From Micromonospora sp. WMMD1102 (GTDB lineage: Bacteria; Actinomycetota; Actinomycetes; Mycobacteriales; Micromonosporaceae), in NCBI RefSeq assembly GCF_029626265.1, contig NZ_JARUBN010000001.1:4216001-4280000 (forward strand): a stretch of 64,000 bases of DNA. Direction: 5' to 3'. The notes under the pieces were generated by a model. That model was not told where the DNA came from, did not search any database, and saw only the letters and a program-made list of their open reading frames with translations. Of this stretch, positions 35,261 through 42,944 are shown one piece after another; the stretch's first letter is position 1; the number at the start of each line of letters is the position of its first letter. The translations under genes and the position numbers were made by a program.

Positions 35261-36979
35261 TCACGGGGCGGCCGGCCCCGGTCCCTGGGCGACGTCCCCG
35301 CCTCCGTCTCCGCCTCCGGCACCGTCGCGGTGCCGGAGGCGGCGCTTGTCCGGCTTGCCGGCGGCCGAGACGGGGACGTCGGCGACGAAGGTGACCGTCC
35401 GGGGAACGCTCGCCTCGCCGAGCCGTTCCCGGACCAGTTCCCGCAGCATCTCGCGGTCGGGCCGGCAACCCGCTACCGGTACGACGAAGGCGTGCGCCGC
35501 CTCCCCGGTCTGCTCGTCCGGCGCTGCCACCACGTACGCCTCGGCCACCTCGGGGTGGCTGGCCAGGGCCCGCTCGATCGGGCCGGCGTAGACGAGTTCG
35601 GCGTTGACGATGACGACGTCCCGGGTGCGGCCCAGCAGGTGCAGGTAGCCGTCGGCGTCCTGCCGGGCGAGGTCGCGGGTGCGTACCCAGCCGTCGACGA
35701 AGACCTCGGCGGTCTCGGCGGGTTCGGACCAGTACCCGTTCGCCTGGGCCGGGGTGCGGACGAAGAGTTCCCCGGCCACCCCGGCCGGCACCGGCCGGCC
35801 CTCCGGGTCGCGGACCTCGACGTCGACCACGGCCGGCGGGCGGCCCACCGAGCCGAGCACGGACGACGCAGTGCCGGTGGCGGCCCGATCGGCGCCGCGC
35901 CCGGTGGCGGCATTGTCGGCGTCGCGCCCGGTGGCGGCGGCAGCCAGCGCGGCGGTCAGCTCCGCCGGGGTAACCATGGAGATCATGCCCGTCTCGGTCT
36001 GGCCGTAGCCGTGGTAGACGACCGGGCCGAGCACGGACATCGCCTCCGCCAGCCGGCCCGGTTCCAGCGGCGAGCCGGAGACCAGCAGCGCGCGCAGGCT
36101 GCCGAGGTCGGCCGGGTCGCTGCGCTGGAGCGCCACCATCCCGGTCAGCCGGGGCACGGTGACCACACTGGCGGTGGCCCGGTGCCGGGCGATCGCGTCG
36201 GGCAGGAACGGCCGTGCTCCCCCGGCCGGCTCCGCGACCACCATCGTGCCGCCGGCCGCCAGGGTGAGCAGGCCGTACTCCAGCATCACCTGGCTGCTCA
36301 GCGAGCCGAAGACCAGGTAGCGGTCGAGCCGGGCGGCGAGGTCCCGGACCGCCGGGGGCCACCGGTCCCGGTGCGGCGCCCAGCCGGCGCCGAGTGCGGC
36401 GTACGTCTGGACGCAGCCCTTCGGTGCCCCGGTGCTGCCGCTGGTGTAGATGACCCGGGCGATGTCGTCCGGCCGGCCCGCCGGCCTCGGCGGGGTTGCC
36501 GGGGCCGGGGTGGCGGCCAGGTCGGGTACCCCGTCGACCGGGCCGACCGCCAGCAGTCGCAGTCCGGCCGACGCCGAGCGCAGCCCCGGGGTGGCGGTCG
36601 ACGGATCCAGCAGCACCGCCGCGATGTCGTGGCCGAGGACGTGCCGGAGCTGTTCGGCGGTGAGCCCGGGACGTACCCCGGCCACCCGGGCACCGACGAC
36701 CTGGGCCGCGACGACGGCGGCGAACGCCTCCGGGGAGACCCCGAGCACGGTCGCCACCCCGGACCCCGGACCGATGCCCGCCGCCGCCAGCCCGGTGGCG
36801 AGCCGGGCTACCAGGTCGGCGAGTTCGCCGCCGGTGACGGTCCGGGGGCCGTGCTCGAAGACCGGGCGGTCCCGGGCGGCGGTGAGCAGGTCGAGCACCA
36901 CCTGCGGATAGCCCGGCCCGGCCCGCCGGGCGGTCGGGTGGGCCGACGGGCGGAGGTCGTGCGGCTCAGCCCCGGGCAT
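35261..36979 (-). CDS. AMP-forming acyl/aryl-CoA ligase of the MIO cluster
   Basis: 572 residues of the ANL superfamily: IYTSGSTGAPKGCVQTYA (P-loop, about residues 180-197), VYHGYGQTETGMIS (adenine site), GELFVRTPAQANGYW, GWVRTRDLARQDADGYLHLL (Asp of the hinge region) and SAAGKPDKRRL (catalytic Lys). It is free-standing with no carrier domain, so it makes an adenylate passed to CoA or to an outside carrier. An in-frame insert of AATGR repeats (about 345-370) is low complexity. Its ATG overlaps the flavoprotein stop by 14 bases, so it is coupled to that gene. Confidence 0.9.
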   Translation of the reverse strand: MPGAEPHDLRPSAHPTARRAGPGYPQVVLDLLTAARDRPVFEHGPRTVTGGELADLVARLATGLAAAGIGPGSGVATVLGVSPEAFAAVVAAQVVGARVAGVRPGLTAEQLRHVLGHDIAAVLLDPSTATPGLRSASAGLRLLAVGPVDGVPDLAATPAPATPPRPAGRPDDIARVIYTSGSTGAPKGCVQTYAALGAGWAPHRDRWPPAVRDLAARLDRYLVFGSLSSQVMLEYGLLTLAAGGTMVVAEPAGGARPFLPDAIARHRATASVVTVPRLTGMVALQRSDPADLGSLRALLVSGSPLEPGRLAEAMSVLGPVVYHGYGQTETGMISMVTPAELTAALAAAATGRDADNAATGRGADRAATGTASSVLGSVGRPPAVVDVEVRDPEGRPVPAGVAGELFVRTPAQANGYWSEPAETAEVFVDGWVRTRDLARQDADGYLHLLGRTRDVVIVNAELVYAGPIERALASHPEVAEAYVVAAPDEQTGEAAHAFVVPVAGCRPDREMLRELVRERLGEASVPRTVTFVADVPVSAAGKPDKRRLRHRDGAGGGDGGGDVAQGPGPAAP

Positions 36980-38519
36980 CGGCGAGGTGTTCCTTGACGA
37001 AGACGGCCAGCGGCTGCTGGTGTACCCCGGCCAGGTTCCACTCGTTCTCCAGGTTCTCCGCCAGGTGGTGTACGGCGACCACCTGCCCGTCCCGATAGAG
37101 CCGGACGACCGGGTGCAGGTAGCTGGCGTCGTGTGCGGCGGTGGCGTCGTTCTCCCGTGGCCGGGGCACCGTGATGTCGAACGGGTCGACGCTGTCGTGG
37201 TCGGCGCCGTACTCCAGGGTGGTGACGAAGAACGTGCCGCCGCCGAGGCCGCCCGCGACGAGGTGGGCCACCGGCACCTCCTCGTGGTAGGCGGCGGTGT
37301 CACCGGAGACCGCGACGACGTCGCCGAGGACGCCGAACTGCTGCCAGAGCGCCGAGGAGCGGTTGATCCGGGCGATTATCGCGTCGGTGATCGCCTCCGG
37401 GGTCGCCTCGACCGGGGTCGCCGGCCAGCCCGTCCCGTGGTAGCGGGTGCGCAGGATCCGGTACAACGCCCGGACGCCGTACCGGAAGCCGTGGATGAAG
37501 CCGCTCGTCGACCGCTTGAAGTCCCGCTGCTGGGTGAGGGTGCCGGCGAAGTACAGCTCGGGCACGGTGCTCGACTCGTACGCCGGGGTCTGCTCCGGGA
37601 AGCGGTCGTCGATCACCAGCGCCGGGCGGCAGGAGTCGTCGAAGATGTCCGCGTCGAAGCGGAAGCCGGTGCAGGCGATCACCCGGTCGTACTCGATCTC
37701 CCGGATCGCCTCCACTGTGCGGGCGTAGCGGAACCGGACCAGGTATCCGCCGTCGTCGCGGCGGCGGATGCTCTCGACCGTCCCGTCCAGCACGGCGTTC
37801 TGCGACTTGAGCTGGTAGGTGTCGAGGAAGTTGTTGTTCACCGCCCGCAGGTGCCCGACGTAGTGCGTCTGCCAGGCGAACCTGACCGAGTGCGGTCCGG
37901 CCACGTGCACCACCGCCGCGGTCTCCACCAGGTTGTCGGCGGTCTCGAAGCCGGAGTTGCCCTTGCCGATCACCATGACGCGCTGGTTGACGAAGTCGCG
38001 CGGGTCGACGCTCACCGTGTCGTACCGTTCGGCGTGTTCGATGCCCTCGATCGGCGGCACGTACAGTTGCGACACTCCGGTGGCGACCACCAGCCGCCGG
38101 CCGCGCCAGCACCGGCCGGTGTCGTCGACGGCCTCGAAGCCGTCGCCGTCCCGGCCGACCCGGACGACCCGGGTGCGGTAGCGGACCCGGGCCCCGGTGG
38201 CGGCGGCGAAGTCGGCCAGGTAGCGGACCATCAGGTCGGCGTCCGGGAAGTACCGCCCGGTGTACCTGGTGAAGAGCAGTTCCGGGTCGTCGCCGAGCAG
38301 CGAGTTCCAGTCCATCCGCAGGTTGAACTCGGGGTCGTCCGAGCCGGTGTAGACCTTGTTGATGGAGATCAGCTTGCGGTGTCGGGGATAGCGGGTGAAG
38401 AAGGTGCCCGGCCCTTCACCGGCCTCCAGCACGAGGTAGTCGTGACCGTCGCGTTCCAGCAGGGCCGCGAGCTGGAGTCCGGCCGGCCCGGCGCCGAGGA
38501 TCAGGTAATCGTGCGTCAT
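36966..38519 (-). CDS. FOXRED2-like FAD-dependent oxidoreductase, paralogue 1
   Basis: 517 residues. FAD site YLILGAGPAGLQLAALLERD; NAD(P) site MVIGKGNSGFETADNLVE (about residue 183); C-terminal FAD contact FAGTLTQQRDFKRSTSGF. The set of motifs matches FOXRED2/FMO-like proteins rather than typical amine or Baeyer-Villiger monooxygenases. FPRHRKLISINKVYTGSDDP is conserved word for word in style with the second copy at 40207. Starts 75 bases from the divergent MIO gene, with a shared repeat-type control region. Probably oxidises the aryl-derived intermediate of this cluster; the reaction is unknown. Confidence 0.85.
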   Translation of the reverse strand: MTHDYLILGAGPAGLQLAALLERDGHDYLVLEAGEGPGTFFTRYPRHRKLISINKVYTGSDDPEFNLRMDWNSLLGDDPELLFTRYTGRYFPDADLMVRYLADFAAATGARVRYRTRVVRVGRDGDGFEAVDDTGRCWRGRRLVVATGVSQLYVPPIEGIEHAERYDTVSVDPRDFVNQRVMVIGKGNSGFETADNLVETAAVVHVAGPHSVRFAWQTHYVGHLRAVNNNFLDTYQLKSQNAVLDGTVESIRRRDDGGYLVRFRYARTVEAIREIEYDRVIACTGFRFDADIFDDSCRPALVIDDRFPEQTPAYESSTVPELYFAGTLTQQRDFKRSTSGFIHGFRYGVRALYRILRTRYHGTGWPATPVEATPEAITDAIIARINRSSALWQQFGVLGDVVAVSGDTAAYHEEVPVAHLVAGGLGGGTFFVTTLEYGADHDSVDPFDITVPRPRENDATAAHDASYLHPVVRLYRDGQVVAVHHLAENLENEWNLAGVHQQPLAVFVKEHLADARG

Positions 38520-38593
38520 GCCGCCGGACGGTAGCGAGCGGTAATCAGAGAGAACTCAGATCCCTCTGAGAATCCGTGGCTACGGTCGGTGCG
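38520..38593. promoter_or_regulatory. Divergent SARP-type promoter pair of the MIO cluster
   Basis: Plus strand, toward the MIO gene: ATCAGAG (38544), CTCAGAT (38555), CTGAGAA (38566), 8 bases, TACGGT (38581). Minus strand, toward the flavoprotein: CTCAGAG, CTGAGTT, CTGATTA at the same 11-bp period, 8 bases, TACCGT at 38534-38529. The arms overlap as CTCAGA-TCCC-TCTGAG (38555-38570). In both directions the -10 box lies 7-8 bases before the start codon, suggesting nearly leaderless transcripts. Confidence 0.75.
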
Positions 38594-40171
38594 ATGACGA
38601 CCCAGCGTGCGCCCGGCCCGGCCCGTACCGCCGCTCCGACCGGCTCCCAACTGACCGGCTCCCGGCCCACCGTCGCCGGCGCCGTCGACCTGGCCCGGCC
38701 GCTGCGGGTGGCGGACCTGCGCCGGGTCGCGGCCGGGGTCCGGGTCGAGGTCCCGGCCCAGGTCCGGGACCGGGTGGCGCGCGGCCGGGGCCACCTGCGG
38801 ACGGTACTCGGCGACGACGACCGGCCGGTCTACGGCGCCACCACGGGCTTCGGCGCACTGGTCGGGTTCGCCGGCCGGGACGACGAGGCCGACCAGTGCG
38901 ACAACACGCTGGCCCATCTCGGGGCGGGGCACGGGCCGGAGATAGATCCGGCGGTCGCCCGGGCCACCGTGCTGGTCCGGGCCTGGTCGCTGGCCCAGGG
39001 CGTCTCCGGGGTGTCACCGCGGGTGGTGGAGGGACTCGCCGCGATGCTGGCGACGCCGTTCGCCCCGGCGATGCCCCGGTACGGCTCGGTCGGGGCCAGC
39101 GGAGACCTGATCCCGCTCGCCTATGCCGCGCAGTCGCTGCGCGGTCGGGGCTGGGCCTATCTGGACGGCGAACGGCTGCCGGCCGGCGAGGCGCTCACCC
39201 GGGCGGGGCTGAGCCCGCTGGTGCTGGACGGGCGGGACGCACTGGCGCTGGTGAACGGTACGTCGCTGACCACCGCCGCCCTCGCGCTCGCCCTGCACGG
39301 TGTGCGTGCCGCGCACCGGGCCGCGCAGTCGCTGAGTTGTCTCCTCGTCGACGTGCTCGGCTGCGATCCCGGCCAGTTCCTGCACCCCCGGCTGATCTCC
39401 GCGTACGGGCACCCCGGCGCGGTCGACGTCGCCGCCCGGATGCGGGTACTGCTCGACGGGGCGGTGCCGTCCGGCGGCCGGCCGCTCCAGGAGGCGTACA
39501 GCATCCGGTGCGTGCCGCAGCTGCTCGGCGCCGCCGAGGACGCCCTGCGGTACGTCGACGGCGTGGTCGCGGCCGACCTGCGCGGGGTCAGCGACAATCC
39601 GCTCTTCTTCCCCGACGAGGACCTGGTGCTGCACGGCGGCAACTTCTTCGGCCAGCCGGCCGCGTTCGCCGCCGACCTGCTGGGCACGGTCGCCGCCCAG
39701 CTGGGCAACCTCGTCGAGCGCCAACTCGACCTGCTGGTGGACCCGGCCCGCAACGGCGGGCTGCCGCCGATGCTGGCCGCCGGGCCCGGCCGGCAGCACG
39801 GGCTGCAGGGCGTGCAGCTGGCCAGTACCGCGCTGGTGGCGGAGATCCGCCGCAACGCCACCCCCGCCGGGATGCAGAGCCTGCCGACCAACCTGCACAA
39901 CCAGGACGTGGTGCCGTTCGGCACCCAGGCGGCGCTGCGCGCCGTGGAACAGGCCGAACTGCTCCGGCTGCTCTGCGGCTCGCTGGCGGTCGGGTTGCGG
40001 CAGGCCGTGCACGTCGGCGCGCGTACCCCGACCGCGCCGGGCTGTGCCGAGCTGCTGGACCGGCTGGTCGAGGTGGTGCCGGCAATCGATCCGGACCGGC
40101 CGCTGGACGCCGACGTGGTCCGGGCGGCGGAGCTGCTCGACGAGCTGACCGCGCTCCCGGACGAATCCTGA
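38594..40171 (+). CDS. MIO-type aromatic amino-acid ammonia-lyase/aminomutase
   Basis: 525 residues. The MIO cofactor tripeptide is in GSVGASGDLIPLAY (about 155-168). Other catalytic parts are VYGATTGFGALV (Tyr loop), LVNGTSLTTA, QEAYSIRCVPQ and GVSDNPLFF. In the substrate-selectivity position the sequence is AHLGAGHG: His-Leu, as in tyrosine lyases, rather than Ser-His (histidine) or Phe-Leu (phenylalanine). So tyrosine or a related hydroxyaryl amino acid is the best guess, giving p-coumarate or a beta-amino acid. The 35-residue N-terminal extension is unusual. Flanked by two paralogous flavoproteins. Confidence 0.9.
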   Translation: MTTQRAPGPARTAAPTGSQLTGSRPTVAGAVDLARPLRVADLRRVAAGVRVEVPAQVRDRVARGRGHLRTVLGDDDRPVYGATTGFGALVGFAGRDDEADQCDNTLAHLGAGHGPEIDPAVARATVLVRAWSLAQGVSGVSPRVVEGLAAMLATPFAPAMPRYGSVGASGDLIPLAYAAQSLRGRGWAYLDGERLPAGEALTRAGLSPLVLDGRDALALVNGTSLTTAALALALHGVRAAHRAAQSLSCLLVDVLGCDPGQFLHPRLISAYGHPGAVDVAARMRVLLDGAVPSGGRPLQEAYSIRCVPQLLGAAEDALRYVDGVVAADLRGVSDNPLFFPDEDLVLHGGNFFGQPAAFAADLLGTVAAQLGNLVERQLDLLVDPARNGGLPPMLAAGPGRQHGLQGVQLASTALVAEIRRNATPAGMQSLPTNLHNQDVVPFGTQAALRAVEQAELLRLLCGSLAVGLRQAVHVGARTPTAPGCAELLDRLVEVVPAIDPDRPLDADVVRAAELLDELTALPDES

Positions 40172-40199
40172 TTTTTCTCTGATTTCTGGGCCGTAGCGT
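40168..40199 (+). promoter_or_regulatory. SARP-type promoter of flavoprotein 2
   Basis: CTGATTT (40168-40174) and CTGATTT (40179-40185) at 11-bp period, 8 bases, then TAGCGT (40194-40199), 7 bases before GTG at 40207. The first repeat overlaps the MIO stop codon. Same layout as the divergent pair at 38520-38593. Confidence 0.75.
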
Positions 40200-40206
40200 C
40201 GTTCCC

Positions 40207-41817
40207 GTGACCGGAGAGACGCTCGACTATCTGATCATCGGTGCCGGACCGGCCGGACTCCAGCTCGCGGCGCTGCTGGAGCAGGACGGCCGGCGCGACT
40301 ACCTGGTGCTGGAGGGCGCGGACGTCCCCGGCGCGTTCTTCGCCCGGTTCCCCCGGCACCGCCAGCTGATCTCCATCAACAAGCCGCACACCGGCTCCGA
40401 CGATCCGGAACTGAACCTGCGGCTGGACTGGAACTCGCTGCTCAGCGACGACCCGGCGCTGCGGTTCACCAGGTACACCGACCGGTACTTCCCGGACGCC
40501 GACGTGATGCTGCGCTACCTGGCGGACTTCGCCGCCGCCACCGGAGCCCGGGTCCGGTACCGCAGCCGGGTGGTCCGGGTGTCCCGGGCCGCCGGGGGCG
40601 GCTTCGCGGTCACCGACCAGCACGGTACGACGTACCGGGCCCGCCGGTTGGTGGTGGCCACCGGGGTCTCCCAGCCGTACGTGCCGGCGATCCCCGGCGT
40701 CGCGCACGCCGAGCGGTACGACACGATGCCGGTCGACCCGGCCGACTTCCTCGACCAGCGGGTGCTGATCATCGGGAAGGGGAACTCGGCGTTCGAGACC
40801 GCCGACAACCTGATGGAGACCACCACCCTGATCCACCTGGCCGGACCCAGCTCGATCCGGATGGCCTGGCGCACCCACTACGTCGGGCACCTGCGGGCGG
40901 TGAACAACAACTTCCTCGACACCTACCAGCTCAAGTCGGCGAACGCGATCCTGGACGGGACGGTGCGCGGCATCGAGCCCGACGGTGACGGCTACCGGGT
41001 GACGTTCAGCTTCTTCCGGGCCGACGAGGTCACCAAGGAACTCCACTACGACCGGGTGCTGCTCTGCACCGGTTTCCGGTTCGACCCGTCGATCTTCGAC
41101 GAGAGCTGCCGCCCGGCGCTGGTGATCGACGACCGGTTCCCGGCCCAGAGCGCCGAGTGGGAGTCGCTGGACGTCCCGGACCTCTTCTTCGCCGGCACGC
41201 TCTCCCAGGAGCGGGACTTCAAGCGGTCCACCAGCGGCTTCATCCACGGCTTCCGGTACGCCGTCCGGGCCCTGCACCGGATCCTGGAACGGCGGTACCA
41301 CGACACCCCCTGGCCGGCCGAGAAGCTCGACCCGACCGGCGAGGCGATGGCGGACGCGGTGATCGCCCGGCTGAACCGCACGTCCGCGCTGTGGCAGCAG
41401 TTCGGGGTACTCGCCGACGTGCTGACCGTGGCCGGGGCGGGGGGCGACGGGCCGGAGACGGCCGCTGCGGACGCCCGCTACCACGAGGAGGTGCCGGTCG
41501 AGTACTTCAGCCAGTACGGACTCTCCACACCGGACCACTCGGTCGAACACGCCTTCGTCGTCACCCTGGAGTACGGCCCCGAGCACGACCAGGTGGACCC
41601 GTTCGACGTCTCGGTGACCCGGGTCGCGCAGGACGTGGTCGGGCAGGCGCACGACGCCGCGTACCTGCATCCGGTGGTCCGGTACCACCACCAGGGCCGG
41701 GTGGCGGCGGTCCACCACCTGGCGGAGAACCTGGAGAACCAGTGGAACCGCCCGGACGTGCACCGGGCCCCGCTGGTCGCCTTCCTGGGCCGCTGCCTGG
41801 ACGCCACCGGGGACTGA
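40207..41817 (+). CDS. FOXRED2-like FAD-dependent oxidoreductase, paralogue 2
   Basis: 536 residues, aligned end to end with the copy at 36966-38519. FAD site YLIIGAGPAGLQLAALLEQD; NAD(P) site LIIGKGNSAFETADNLME; end motif FAGTLSQERDFKRSTSGF. Shared blocks include THYVGHLRAVNNNFLDTYQL. It has a longer insert around residues 410-425 (AGAGGDGPETAAADAR). Two such copies around one MIO gene point to two successive oxidations or to a heterodimer. GTG start, nearly leaderless promoter just upstream; the alpha-hydroxyacid oxidase follows after 5 bases. Confidence 0.85.
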   Translation: MTGETLDYLIIGAGPAGLQLAALLEQDGRRDYLVLEGADVPGAFFARFPRHRQLISINKPHTGSDDPELNLRLDWNSLLSDDPALRFTRYTDRYFPDADVMLRYLADFAAATGARVRYRSRVVRVSRAAGGGFAVTDQHGTTYRARRLVVATGVSQPYVPAIPGVAHAERYDTMPVDPADFLDQRVLIIGKGNSAFETADNLMETTTLIHLAGPSSIRMAWRTHYVGHLRAVNNNFLDTYQLKSANAILDGTVRGIEPDGDGYRVTFSFFRADEVTKELHYDRVLLCTGFRFDPSIFDESCRPALVIDDRFPAQSAEWESLDVPDLFFAGTLSQERDFKRSTSGFIHGFRYAVRALHRILERRYHDTPWPAEKLDPTGEAMADAVIARLNRTSALWQQFGVLADVLTVAGAGGDGPETAAADARYHEEVPVEYFSQYGLSTPDHSVEHAFVVTLEYGPEHDQVDPFDVSVTRVAQDVVGQAHDAAYLHPVVRYHHQGRVAAVHHLAENLENQWNRPDVHRAPLVAFLGRCLDATGD

Positions 41818-41822
41818 CGGCG

Positions 41823-42944
41823 ATGTCCCCGGTGACGCATCGGGCGGGTCCGCGCCACATTCCCACGGCAGGCGCGGACCCCCCGGTGAACCTCACGGAC
41901 CTGCGGGTCGAGGCGTGGGACCGCCTCGACCCGGTGCACCGGGACTTCTTCGCCGGCGGGGCCGGCGAGGAACGGACCCTGCGAGCCAACGAGGCGGCCT
42001 TCGACTCCTACCGGATCCTGCCCCGGGTGCTGCGCGGCGGTGGGGAGCGCGACCTGCGTACGCCGCTGCTCGGCGGGACGCTGTCGATGCCGGTACTGGT
42101 CTCCCCCACCGCGTTCCACCGGCTGGCCCACCCGGAGGGGGAGGTGGGCTGCGCCCGCGCGGTGGCGGCCGCCGGAACGGTGCTGGTGCTGAGCATGGCT
42201 GCCACCACACCGATCGAGGCGGTCGCCGCCGCGCCGGGCGGGGACGGCCCGCCGCTGCGGTTCTGGTTCCAGCTCTATCCGCAGCCGGACCTCGGGTTCA
42301 CCGAGTCGCTGGTCAGGCGGGCCGAGGCCGCCGGTGCCCGGGCGCTTGTCGTCACCGTCGACTCGCCGGTGTTCGGCCGGCGCGAGCGGGACCTGCGCAA
42401 CGGTTTCCTCGACCTGCCGCCCGAGCTGTGCTGCGAGAACATGCGCGACCCGGAGACCGGGCGGGTCCGGGACATCGTCCTGGACCCCGACCTCGGGTGG
42501 GCGCAGGTCGACTGGCTGCGTGCGACGACCCGGCTGCCGGTGGTGTTGAAGGGGGTCCTGCATCCGGCCGACGCCCGGCTCGCCGTCGCGCACGGCGTGG
42601 ACGCGGTCTGGGTCTCCAACCACGGGGGGCGGCAGTTGGACGGGGCGGCGGCGGCCGTCGACGCCCTGCCGGCGGTGGTGGCCGCGGTCGAGGGGCGGAT
42701 TCCGGTCCTGCTCGACGGCGGGATCCGCCGGGGCAGCGACGTGCTCACCGCGCTGGCCCTGGGCGCGGTCGCGGTCGGGGTCGGCCGGCCGGTGCTCTGG
42801 GGGCTCGCCGCCCGGGGCGGGGCCGGGGTGGGCCAGGTGCTCGACCTGTTCCGCGCCGACCTGGCCCGGGTGATGACGCTGGCCGGCGCCGTCCGCCCCG
42901 CCGACCTGGGACCGGACCTGCTCACCCGGGCGGTGCCGGGATGA
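41823..42944 (+). CDS. FMN-dependent alpha-hydroxyacid oxidase
   Basis: 373 residues (353 if GTG 41886 is used). FMN-binding barrel: YRILPRVLRGG, MPVLVSPTAFHRLAHPEGE, FQLYPQPDLGFTESLVRRAE, VTVDSPVFGRRERDLRNGF, KGVLHPADARLA (Lys), WVSNHGGRQLDG (catalytic His) and LLDGGIRRGSDVLTALALGA. The family oxidises lactate, glycolate or mandelate to the keto acid; hydroxymandelate oxidase of the hydroxyphenylglycine pathway is a relative, attractive here because the cluster handles an aromatic unit. ATGA overlap with the P450 gene. Confidence 0.9.
   Translation: MSPVTHRAGPRHIPTAGADPPVNLTDLRVEAWDRLDPVHRDFFAGGAGEERTLRANEAAFDSYRILPRVLRGGGERDLRTPLLGGTLSMPVLVSPTAFHRLAHPEGEVGCARAVAAAGTVLVLSMAATTPIEAVAAAPGGDGPPLRFWFQLYPQPDLGFTESLVRRAEAAGARALVVTVDSPVFGRRERDLRNGFLDLPPELCCENMRDPETGRVRDIVLDPDLGWAQVDWLRATTRLPVVLKGVLHPADARLAVAHGVDAVWVSNHGGRQLDGAAAAVDALPAVVAAVEGRIPVLLDGGIRRGSDVLTALALGAVAVGVGRPVLWGLAARGGAGVGQVLDLFRADLARVMTLAGAVRPADLGPDLLTRAVPG

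Noticed and set aside
35261..36979. NRPS adenylation module
   Set aside because: There is no carrier or condensation domain; the enzyme is a stand-alone ligase.
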